Shown in pieces: positions 53,118-60,305 of a DNA stretch of 64,000 bases. Under the pieces are notes generated by a model that made no database searches, was not told the origin of the DNA, and saw only the letters and a program-made list of their open reading frames with translations. Each line of letters begins with the position of its first letter. Positions within the stretch are counted from its first letter, which is position 1. A program made the translations under genes and the position numbers. The DNA is taken from assembly GCA_963779055.1 (NCBI GenBank), contig CAVZWN010000001.1:372001-436000 (forward strand). Reading direction: 5' to 3'. Source of the stretch: Sulfurimicrobium sp963779055. GTDB lineage: Bacteria > Pseudomonadota > Gammaproteobacteria > Burkholderiales > Sulfuricellaceae.

Positions 53118-54767
53118 ATGAGTTATCAAGTCCTGGCACGCAAATGGCGGCCCAAATCCTTCGCCGAACTGGTGGGGCAGGAGCATGTGGTGAAAGCGCT
53201 TTCCAATGCGCTCGACCAGCAGCGGCTGCACCACGCCTATCTGCTGACCGGCACGCGCGGCGTGGGCAAAACCACGGTGGCGCGGATTCTGGCTAAGTCG
53301 CTCAACTGCGAAACCGGGATTACCTCCACGCCTTGCGGCACCTGCGCCACCTGCCGCGAGATCGACTCCGGGCGCTTCATCGATCTGCTGGAACTGGATG
53401 CTGCCTCGAACACCGGCATCGACAACATGCGCGAAGTGCTGGACAACGCGCAGTACGCGCCGACAGCGGGACGCTTCAAGGTTTACCTGATCGACGAAGT
53501 GCACATGCTCTCCAAGGCGGCCTTCAATTCCATGCTGAAAACGCTGGAGGAGCCGCCGGAGCACGTCAAGTTCATTCTCGCCACCACCGACCCGCAGAAA
53601 ATCCCGGTCACGGTGCTGTCACGCTGCCTGCAGTTCAACCTCAAGCAGATGCCGCCCGCCGCCATCGTCGGCCATCTCAGGGACGTGCTGCAGCGGGAAT
53701 CGCTGACCTTCGAGCTGCCAGCCCTGCAACTGCTGGCGCGTTCGGCACAGGGCAGCATGCGCGATGCGCTTTCCCTGCTCGACCAGTCCATCGCCTATGG
53801 CGGCGGCAAGGTCGAAGAGGCGCCGGTGCGTGCCATGCTGGGTGCGATTGATCAGAGTTATCTGTTTACCCTGCTGGAACGGCTGGCGGATGCCGATGGC
53901 GCCGGTCTGATCGCCCTGACGGAACAGATGGAAGAACGCAGCCTTTCATACGATGCCGCGCTGCAGGATCTGGGCGCTTTGCTGCACCAAATTGCCCTGG
54001 CCCAGACTGTGCCGCAGGCCTTGAGCGAGGATTTGCCGGAACGCCAGCGCATCCTCGATCTGGCGCAACGTTTCAGCCCGGAGGATGTACAGCTTCACTA
54101 CCAGATTGCGCTGCACGGCCGCAAGGACCTCTCCCTGGCGCCGGATGAATTCGCTGGCTTCAGCATGACGCTGCTGCGCATGCTGGCTTTTAACCTGGAA
54201 TCGGCTCCGGCAGCGGGGGCGTCTGTGAAGCATGCAAGCGTGCCAGTCGCACCTGCTGCCAGGCCGGTCAGGCCTGTTGCTGCCGTGGCGCCGTCTCCTG
54301 AATCGCCACCGGTGCTTAAGGCGCAGGAACCCGCTCTGCCGCCCCCGGTTCAAACCCCACCCGTCAGCGCTGCAGCGGGCAATGTCTTCGATGGCGACTG
54401 GCCGGGACTGGTAGCCAAGCTCAGGCTGGGAGGCATGGCCAAGATGCTGGCCAACCATTGCGAACTGAAAAGCTACGAAGGCCGGCGCATCGAACTGTGT
54501 GTGCCGGACGAACACAAACACCTGATGGAAAAAACTTATCAGGACAAGCTCAAGGCGGCACTGGATGATTTTGCCGGTGCCCCCGTCCTGCTGAATATTT
54601 CCCTCGGCAGCGTAACCGGGCTGACTCCTGCCAGACTGGATCACCAGGAAAAACAGGCACGCCAGGCCGAGGCGATTGCAGCCATCGAACAGGACCCATT
54701 CGTGCGCGATCTGGTCGAGAATCTTGATGCGCAGGTGATTGAATCAACCATTAAACCCATTGATTAG
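53118..54767 (+). CDS. dnaX: DNA polymerase III subunits gamma/tau
   Basis: 549 aa. AAA+ clamp-loader ATPase: Walker A GTRGVGKTT (about 45-53), four zinc-site cysteines (CETGITSTPCGTCATC), Walker B LIDEVHMLS, SRC motif (SRCLQF). A Pro/Ala-rich linker (about 370-425) precedes the tau C-terminal domain (WPGLVAKLRLGGMAKMLANHCEL...). No obvious A-run slippage site was spotted for making gamma. First gene of dnaX-ybaB-recR. Confidence 0.95.
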   Translation: MSYQVLARKWRPKSFAELVGQEHVVKALSNALDQQRLHHAYLLTGTRGVGKTTVARILAKSLNCETGITSTPCGTCATCREIDSGRFIDLLELDAASNTGIDNMREVLDNAQYAPTAGRFKVYLIDEVHMLSKAAFNSMLKTLEEPPEHVKFILATTDPQKIPVTVLSRCLQFNLKQMPPAAIVGHLRDVLQRESLTFELPALQLLARSAQGSMRDALSLLDQSIAYGGGKVEEAPVRAMLGAIDQSYLFTLLERLADADGAGLIALTEQMEERSLSYDAALQDLGALLHQIALAQTVPQALSEDLPERQRILDLAQRFSPEDVQLHYQIALHGRKDLSLAPDEFAGFSMTLLRMLAFNLESAPAAGASVKHASVPVAPAARPVRPVAAVAPSPESPPVLKAQEPALPPPVQTPPVSAAAGNVFDGDWPGLVAKLRLGGMAKMLANHCELKSYEGRRIELCVPDEHKHLMEKTYQDKLKAALDDFAGAPVLLNISLGSVTGLTPARLDHQEKQARQAEAIAAIEQDPFVRDLVENLDAQVIESTIKPID

Positions 54768-54779
54768 ACGGAGAAGATT

Positions 54780-55106
54780 ATGATGAAAGGCGGTATTGGC
54801 GGTCTGATGAAGCAGGCCCAGCAGATGCAGGAAAACATGCAGAAGATGCAGGAGCAACTGGCCTCCGTGGAAGTGGAAGGTCAGGCAGGCGCCGGCATGG
54901 TGAAAGTCATTATGAATTGCCGCCATGACGTCAAGCGCGTCAGTATCGACGACAGCCTGATGACTGAAGACAAGGAAATGCTGGAAGACCTGCTGGCAGC
55001 CGCAGTGAACGATGCCGTGCGCCGGGTGGAACAGACCAGCCAGGAAAAGATGTCTGGATTTACCAGCGGACTGAATCTGCCGCCAGGGTTCAAGATGCCG
55101 TTCTAA
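54780..55106 (+). CDS. ybaB: Nucleoid-associated protein YbaB/EbfC
   Basis: 108 aa, homodimeric DNA-binding protein. Begins MMKGGIGGLMKQAQQMQENMQKMQEQLASVEVEGQAGAG (helical part), then MTEDKEMLEDLLAAAVNDAVRR. The first or second ATG could be used; GGAGAAG lies before them. Conserved position between dnaX and recR. Confidence 0.94.
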   Translation: MMKGGIGGLMKQAQQMQENMQKMQEQLASVEVEGQAGAGMVKVIMNCRHDVKRVSIDDSLMTEDKEMLEDLLAAAVNDAVRRVEQTSQEKMSGFTSGLNLPPGFKMPF

Positions 55107-55107
55107 G

Positions 55108-55177
55108 GCGGGTAATGGGTGATGAGTAAGCGGTAATGGGGTAACCCATCACCCATCACCCATCACCCATCACCCAG
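55108..55177. repeat. Heptamer/inverted repeat between ybaB and recR
   Basis: Begins with GGGTAATGGGTGATGAG and GGTAATGGGG units and ends with four exact tandem copies of CCCATCA (55145-55172). The two halves can pair (TGATGGG against CCCATCA). The repeat ends 5 nt before the recR ATG, so recR lacks a normal ribosome site. Same word family as in the guaB-guaA gap. Confidence 0.8.
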
Positions 55178-55777
55178 ATGAAAACCCCCTCCAGTCTCGA
55201 TCATCTCATCGAAGCCCTGCGTTGCTTGCCGGGCGTCGGTCCTAAATCCGCCCAGCGCATGGCATATCATTTATTGCAGCGCGATCAGGGCGGTGCGCGG
55301 CGTCTCGCCTATGCACTGACCCACGCACTGGAAACCATTCGTCACTGCGAGAAGTGCAATAGCTTCAGCGAAGTCGAAGTCTGCGATCTGTGCCTTTCAC
55401 CCAAGCGCGACGAAAGCTTGTTATGCGTAGTGGAAATGCCGGCTGACCTGATGATGATGGAGCAGGCGCATTGCTATCGCGGCCTGTATTTCGTGCTCAT
55501 GGGGCGCCTGTCGCCGCTGGATGGTATCGGCCCGCGCGAGATTCACCTTGACCGGCTGGTGCGCCGTGCAACGGATGGCATTGTGCAGGAAGTGGTGCTG
55601 GCCACCAATTTCACCGTGGAAGGCGAGGCGACTGCGCATTACATCAGCGAGCTGTTGACCCCGCGTGGCATCAAGGTCACCCGCATTGCCCGCGGCCTGC
55701 CCGTGGGCGGTGAGCTTGAGCATGTGGATAGCGGCACCCTGGCTCAGGCTGTGATGGAGCGGCGTAACGTCGTCTGA
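55178..55777 (+). CDS. recR: Recombination mediator RecR
   Basis: 199 aa. HhH motif near the start (RCLPGVGPKSAQRMAYHLL), C4 zinc finger (CEKCNSFSEVEVCDLC) and Toprim domain (LLCVVEMPADLMMMEQ...YFVLMGRLSPLDGIGP). Works with RecO/RecF to load RecA. Third gene of the dnaX operon; translation start follows the CCCATCA repeat. Confidence 0.95.
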   Translation: MKTPSSLDHLIEALRCLPGVGPKSAQRMAYHLLQRDQGGARRLAYALTHALETIRHCEKCNSFSEVEVCDLCLSPKRDESLLCVVEMPADLMMMEQAHCYRGLYFVLMGRLSPLDGIGPREIHLDRLVRRATDGIVQEVVLATNFTVEGEATAHYISELLTPRGIKVTRIARGLPVGGELEHVDSGTLAQAVMERRNVV

Positions 55778-55933
55778 GTCTGGCGCCAGTTTGGCGCATC
55801 AGGCGAAAATCGTGCCCGTTTTTGGTGCGGCCGTATTTCAGCCCTTAATGCGCTCACCTCTGTCATTTTCCTGATTTTTATCAGGATCAACGAGTTGCCG
55901 CTCATGGTATGAGAATTGCATTGCTGGCGGGAT

Positions 55934-56539
55934 ATGAAAACCTCCGTCAAGCCATCTGAATTTCCTCTGCGTGTCCTGCTGGTGGACGAAACCTTCGAGC
56001 GCGCGGCTCTGCTGAAGCATGCCTTGCAGGATGCCGGTTGCAGGATTGCAGCCCATGTCTCTTCCAGCGCGGATTTGCCTGGCCTGGTGGCGGAACTCAA
56101 CCCCGATCTGATTATTCTGGATACCGAATCTCCGGACCGAGATACGCTGGAAAACCTGTGTGTAATCAAACGTGATCAGCCACGGCCGATCGTGATGTTC
56201 ACGCATGACAACGATAGCGAGAAGATCCGTTCGGCCATACGCGCCGGTGTCAGCGCCTACGTGGTGGATGGTCTTAAAAGTGAGCGCTTGAAGCCCATCA
56301 TGGACGTGGCGATTGCACGTTTCAATGAGTTTCAGGCCATGCGGGCAGAACTGGAGAAGGCGGAAAGCAGGCTTGTCGAGCGCAAGAATGTGGAACGCGC
56401 AAAAGGAATATTGATGAAGCAGCGCGGCTGGTCGGAGGATGAAGCCTACCAGGCACTGCGTAAAACGGCTATGGACAAGGGTTTGCGGTTGTCAGAGGTG
56501 GCGGATCAGCTTATTTCAGTAGCAGAGTTGTTAGGGTAG
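55934..56539 (+). CDS. nasT: Nitrate-responsive antiterminator NasT (REC-ANTAR)
   Basis: 201 aa. N-terminal receiver-like domain (LLVDETFERAALLKHALQDAG, LIILDTESP) and C-terminal ANTAR RNA-binding domain (NVERAKGILMKQRGWSEDEAYQALRKTAMDKGLRLSEVADQLI). In Azotobacter and Paracoccus NasT binds the leader of the nitrate operon to stop termination, held back by NasS when nitrate is absent. The leader with ANTAR hairpins follows directly. No nasS gene is adjacent. Confidence 0.9.
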   Translation: MKTSVKPSEFPLRVLLVDETFERAALLKHALQDAGCRIAAHVSSSADLPGLVAELNPDLIILDTESPDRDTLENLCVIKRDQPRPIVMFTHDNDSEKIRSAIRAGVSAYVVDGLKSERLKPIMDVAIARFNEFQAMRAELEKAESRLVERKNVERAKGILMKQRGWSEDEAYQALRKTAMDKGLRLSEVADQLISVAELLG

Positions 56540-56547
56540 TCAGTATC

Positions 56548-56563
56548 TGGCACGCATAGTGCT
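56548..56563 (+). promoter_or_regulatory. Sigma-54 promoter of the nitrate assimilation operon
   Basis: TGGCACGCATAGTGCT: the -24 GG and -12 GC are separated by exactly 10 nt as required. Start expected about 56574, at the foot of the first leader hairpin. Implies NtrC-type control by nitrogen status. Confidence 0.8.
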
Positions 56564-56573
56564 TAATGTAAAC

Positions 56574-56692
56574 CGACAGCCCAACGGCGGGTTGTCAGCA
56601 AGATTCAACTGATCTGGTCAACGTAGACCGGAGCAAGGACAAAGGCGTCCATTCGCGAGAGTGATTTCTCTCGCGGATGCGACGCCTTTTTT
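56574..56692 (+). promoter_or_regulatory. ANTAR-target leader RNA with attenuator
   Basis: Two adjacent hairpins with six-base loops having A at position 1 and G at position 4: GACAGCCC-AACGGC-GGGTTGTC (56575-56596) and CTGGTC-AACGTA-GACCGG (56614-56631). These are the ANTAR recognition rule. A large terminator follows (stem AAGGCGTC.../...GACGCCTT with inner CGCGAGAG/CTCTCGCG, then T-run; 56642-56692). NasT binding should prevent termination and let nrtA be transcribed. Confidence 0.85.
56642..56692 (+). terminator. Leader terminator (attenuator) before nrtA
   Basis: Long stem interrupted by one unpaired C (AAGGCGTC-CATTCGCGAGAG / CTCTCGCGGATG-C-GACGCCTT) followed by TTTTTT. It lies 37 nt before the nrtA start and belongs to the regulated leader. 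Confidence 0.85.
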
Positions 56693-56728
56693 GTTTTGCG
56701 TTTTTTATTGTTAATTCAGGAGAGAACC

Positions 56729-57982
56729 ATGAGTGAAGATTTCAAAAGCAGCCGGAGAGATTTCATGAAAAAAGGTGCGACTTTATTAGGCGCAGGTGCC
56801 CTGATGGCAATGGTCGATCCGGCAATCCGCAGCGGAGCCTGGGCAGCCGGTTCGGATGCGCCGGAAAAGACCGAAGTGAAAATCGGCTTCATTCCCCTGA
56901 CCGATTGCGCTTCGGTGGTGATCGCTTCGGTGATGGGCTTCGACAAGAAATACGGCATCAAGATCGTGCCCAGCAAGGAGGCTTCCTGGGCGGGCGTGCG
57001 CGACAAACTGGTAAACGGCGAGCTGGATGCCTCCCATGTGCTGTATGGCATGATCTATGGGGTCCAGCTGGGTATCGGCGGGCCGAAGAAGGATATGTCG
57101 GTGCTGATGAGCATCAACAACAACGGCCAGGCCATTTCCTTATCCAACCAGCTGAAGGCCAAGGGTGCGGTGGATGGCGCCAGTCTGGCAGCCCTGATCA
57201 GGAAGGAACCGCGCGAGTATACCTTTGCCCAGACCTTCCCTACCGGCACGCACGCCATGTGGCTGTATTACTGGCTGGCCAGCAATGGTATCAACCCGTT
57301 CACGGATGTCAAAAACATCACCGTGCCGCCGCCGCAAATGATTGCCAACATGCGGGTCGGCAACATGGACGGCTTCTGCGTCGGCGAGCCGTGGAATGCG
57401 CGCGCCATTCGCGACAACGTGGGCTTTACTGCAACAACTTCCCAGGAAATCTGGAAAGATCATCCCGAGAAGGTGCTGGGCACCACGGCGGAGTTCGTGC
57501 ACAAATATCCCAACACGGCACGCGCCATGATCATGGCCATGCTGGATGCGTCCAGATACATCGACGACATGAAGAATCGCTCGCAGGTGGCCAAGATCAT
57601 TGCCGAGAAATCCTATGTCAACACCGACTTCGACTCCATTGAGGATCGCATGCTGGGCCAGTATGACAACGGTAACGGCAGGAAATGGCAGGATCCTAAT
57701 TACATGAAGTTCTACAACGAAGGCACGGTGAATTTCCCTTACCTGTCTGACGGCATGTGGTTCCTCACCCAGCACAAGCGCTGGGGCCTGCTCAAGGAAG
57801 ATCCGGATTATCTGGCCGTGGCCAAGCAGGTCAACCAGATCGAGCTGTACAAGCAGGCCGCGACCCAGACCAAAACGCCGATTCCGAAGGATGTCATGCG
57901 CAGCAGCAAGCTCATGGATGGCAGCGTCTGGGACGGCAAGAACCCCAAGGCCTACGCCGCCAGCTTCAAGGTCAAGGCATAA
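56729..57982 (+). CDS. nrtA: Nitrate ABC transporter substrate-binding protein
   Basis: 417 aa. Tat-type signal (SSRRDFMKKGATLLGAGALMAM), then the NrtA/CmpA fold: VKIGFIPLTDCASVVIASVMGFDKKYGIKIVPSKEASWAGVRDKL, and GNMDGFCVGEPWNARAI. Binds nitrate (or nitrite) in the periplasm and hands it to NrtB/NrtC. AGGAGAG precedes the ATG at 56729. First gene behind the ANTAR leader. Confidence 0.92.
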   Translation: MSEDFKSSRRDFMKKGATLLGAGALMAMVDPAIRSGAWAAGSDAPEKTEVKIGFIPLTDCASVVIASVMGFDKKYGIKIVPSKEASWAGVRDKLVNGELDASHVLYGMIYGVQLGIGGPKKDMSVLMSINNNGQAISLSNQLKAKGAVDGASLAALIRKEPREYTFAQTFPTGTHAMWLYYWLASNGINPFTDVKNITVPPPQMIANMRVGNMDGFCVGEPWNARAIRDNVGFTATTSQEIWKDHPEKVLGTTAEFVHKYPNTARAMIMAMLDASRYIDDMKNRSQVAKIIAEKSYVNTDFDSIEDRMLGQYDNGNGRKWQDPNYMKFYNEGTVNFPYLSDGMWFLTQHKRWGLLKEDPDYLAVAKQVNQIELYKQAATQTKTPIPKDVMRSSKLMDGSVWDGKNPKAYAASFKVKA

Positions 57983-58014
57983 CAACCCACGATTAATTTG
58001 AGAGGAAATACATC

Positions 58015-58428
58015 ATGACACCCGAAAAAATAGTACTGGTTCGCAGCAGCTGGCAGCAGGTTCTTCCCATCAAGGATACGGCTGCACAGTTGTTCTATGG
58101 TCAGCTGTTCGTGCTGGACCCATCCCTGCGCGGCATGTTCAGGGGCGATATGGTCGAGCAGGGCCGAAAACTCATGGCGATGATCAATACCGTCGTCAAC
58201 AGTCTGGACAAGCTCGGCCCCATTCTGGAGACGATTGAAGAGATGGGGCGTCGCCATGTTGCCTACGGCGTGACAGAAGCGCATTACGACACCGTGGGCA
58301 GCGCGCTGATCTGGACACTGGGTCAGGGGCTGGGTGAGAAATTTACCCCGGCAGTCAAGGATGCCTGGGTGGAAGCCTATAACACGCTGGCATCAGCCAT
58401 GAAACAGGCGGCCTACGCCCCGGCGTAA
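58015..58428 (+). CDS. Single-domain globin in the nitrate operon
   Basis: 137 aa, Vgb/flavohaemoglobin-like globin without a reductase domain. Key sites: B10-region LFYGQLFVLDP, CD1 Phe (LRGMFRGD), proximal His in EEMGRRHVAYGV. Probably binds O2/NO; in this operon it may remove NO made during nitrite turnover. 33 nt after nrtA, GAGAGGAAA ribosome site, clearly in the operon. Confidence 0.87.
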   Translation: MTPEKIVLVRSSWQQVLPIKDTAAQLFYGQLFVLDPSLRGMFRGDMVEQGRKLMAMINTVVNSLDKLGPILETIEEMGRRHVAYGVTEAHYDTVGSALIWTLGQGLGEKFTPAVKDAWVEAYNTLASAMKQAAYAPA

Positions 58429-58493
58429 AAGCCAGGGCCGCCTGGAGTGGTAAGCCGGGCGGCCCGATCATGCGTCTGCAACAGGAGATAAAA

Positions 58494-59396
58494 ATGAGTG
58501 CAATCCAGATAACAAATGAAAGTTTGGAAAAAATCATGTCAGATTCCGAGACGATTGTGAACACCAGAACGCTCGCACCTGTCTTGAAAGTCGAGCCGGG
58601 TGAAAGCAAGTCCGCCCGACTTGTGCAAATGGGCGGAAACGTTCTCAAGTGGCTGGTTCCGCCGGTTCTTGGCCTGTCACTGTTCATCGGTATCTGGGCG
58701 CTGGTTTCGCAGAGCAGTCCGCAATTGCCGGACCCTGCAAAGACCTGGACATCGGCACAGGAGTTGTTCAGCGATCCGTTCTACGACAAGGGCCCCAATG
58801 ACCAGGGAATCGGCTGGAATATCCTTGCCTCGCTGCAGCGTGTCGGCATCGGGTTTGGCATGGCGGCGCTGGTAGGGATTCCGCTCGGTTTCATGATCGG
58901 GCGTTTCAAATTCCTCAGCGCCATGATGTCGCCGATCATCAGCCTGTTGCGCCCGGTATCGCCGCTGGCGTGGCTGCCGATCGGCCTGCTGGTGTTCAAG
59001 TCAGCCAACCCGGCGGCGATCTGGGTGATTTTCATCTCCGCCATCTGGCCCATGATCATCAACACTGCCGTGGGTGTGAACCGGATTCCGCAGGACTACA
59101 TGAACGTGGCCAAGGTGCTGAACCTGTCCGAATGGAAAATCTTTACCAGGATTCTGTTCCCCGCCGTGCTGCCTTACATGATGACCGGCATCCGGCTTTC
59201 CATCGGCGTGGCCTGGCTGGTGATCGTGGCGGCGGAAATGCTCACCGGCGGCGTCGGTCTGGGGTTCTGGGTGTGGGACGAATGGAACAACCTCAACGTC
59301 GAGCACATCATCATCGCCATCTTCGTGGTCGGTATCGTCGGCCTGCTGCTGGAACAGGCGCTGGTGCTGATGGCAAAGAAATTTTCATATGAATGA
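58494..59396 (+). CDS. nrtB: Nitrate ABC transporter permease
   Basis: 300 aa from the ATG at 58494 (AGGAGA ribosome site). Long cytoplasmic N-terminus (about 1-55), then six or so spans; the EAA loop reads NRIPQDYMNVAKVLNLSEWKIFTRILFPAVLPYMMTGIRLSIG, typical of NrtB/TauC/SsuC. Interacts with NrtC. Followed by an inverted repeat before nrtC. Confidence 0.92.
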   Translation: MSAIQITNESLEKIMSDSETIVNTRTLAPVLKVEPGESKSARLVQMGGNVLKWLVPPVLGLSLFIGIWALVSQSSPQLPDPAKTWTSAQELFSDPFYDKGPNDQGIGWNILASLQRVGIGFGMAALVGIPLGFMIGRFKFLSAMMSPIISLLRPVSPLAWLPIGLLVFKSANPAAIWVIFISAIWPMIINTAVGVNRIPQDYMNVAKVLNLSEWKIFTRILFPAVLPYMMTGIRLSIGVAWLVIVAAEMLTGGVGLGFWVWDEWNNLNVEHIIIAIFVVGIVGLLLEQALVLMAKKFSYE

Positions 59397-59402
59397 TTGT
59401 TA

Positions 59403-59471
59403 ACCACGGAGGGCACGGAGAGCACGGAGAAGATCCTGTTTTCCCTCCGTGTTCTCCGTGCCCTCCGTGGT
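59403..59471. repeat. CACGGAG inverted repeat between nrtB and nrtC
   Basis: Arms CCACGGAGGGCACGGAGAGCACGGAG / CTCCGTGTTCTCCGTGCCCTCCGTGG (26 nt each, one mismatch) with a 15-nt centre. The hairpin in the mRNA could stabilise upstream RNA or lower nrtC expression. Of the dispersed CACGGAG-type known from many environmental genomes. Confidence 0.85.
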
Positions 59472-59487
59472 AAGAAAAGGAATAGTC

Positions 59488-60279
59488 ATGGAAAAATACG
59501 TACAAATCGAAAACGTGCGCCAGGTATTCAGCACCAAAAAAGGCCCCTTCGTGGCGCTGCGCGACATCAATCTCAATATCGCTCAGGGTGAATTTGTCGC
59601 CCTGATCGGGCACTCAGGCTGCGGCAAGTCCACCTTGCTGAACCTGGTGGCAGGACTGACAACGCCGAGTGACGGTGCGATGCTGTGCGCCGGACGAGAA
59701 ATCGCCGGTCCCGGCCCGGAACGCGGGGTGGTGTTCCAGAACCATAGTCTGCTGCCCTGGCTGACCTGTTTCGAGAATGTCTATCTGGCCGTGGAGCGGG
59801 TGTTTGGCCAGGCCGAGAGCAAGGCCAGCCTGAAGAAGCGCACCCACGAGGCGCTGGCGCTGGTTGGGCTGACGCATGCCGAGCACAAGCATCCGCATGA
59901 AATTTCCGGCGGCATGAAACAGCGCGTCGGCATCGCCCGTGCGCTCTCCATGCAGCCCAAGGTGCTGCTGCTGGACGAGCCGTTCGGTGCGCTGGATGCA
60001 CTGACCCGCGCTCATCTGCAGGACGAACTGATGAAGATCACGGCGGAAACCCACAGTACGGTGATCATGGTGACGCACGATGTGGATGAGGCCGTGCTCT
60101 TGTCCGACCGCATCGTGATGATGACCAACGGTCCGGCCGCCACCATCGGAGAAATCCTGAACGTGGATCTGCCGCGTCCGCGCGACCGCCTGGCGCTGGC
60201 CAACGACGCGAAGTACCACGAATACCGCGGGGCGGTGCTGGATTTCCTGTATCGCCGTCAGTTGCGGACAGCCGCCTAG
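59488..60279 (+). CDS. nrtC: Nitrate ABC transporter ATPase
   Basis: 263 aa. Walker A GHSGCGKST, Q-loop FQNHSLLPWLTCFENV, signature ISGGMKQR, Walker B VLLLDEPFGALD, switch His VTHDVDEA. Short form, without the NrtA-like regulatory domain of cyanobacterial NrtC (closer to NrtD/NasD). Drives nitrate uptake with NrtB. Confidence 0.92.
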   Translation: MEKYVQIENVRQVFSTKKGPFVALRDINLNIAQGEFVALIGHSGCGKSTLLNLVAGLTTPSDGAMLCAGREIAGPGPERGVVFQNHSLLPWLTCFENVYLAVERVFGQAESKASLKKRTHEALALVGLTHAEHKHPHEISGGMKQRVGIARALSMQPKVLLLDEPFGALDALTRAHLQDELMKITAETHSTVIMVTHDVDEAVLLSDRIVMMTNGPAATIGEILNVDLPRPRDRLALANDAKYHEYRGAVLDFLYRRQLRTAA

Positions 60280-60305
60280 TGCTGATACTGGCGAGGTCAT
60301 TGGAG

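Noticed and set aside
55145..55172. Tandem CCCATCA units as a CRISPR-like array
   Set aside because: Units are only 7 nt with no spacers and no cas genes nearby; a microsatellite.
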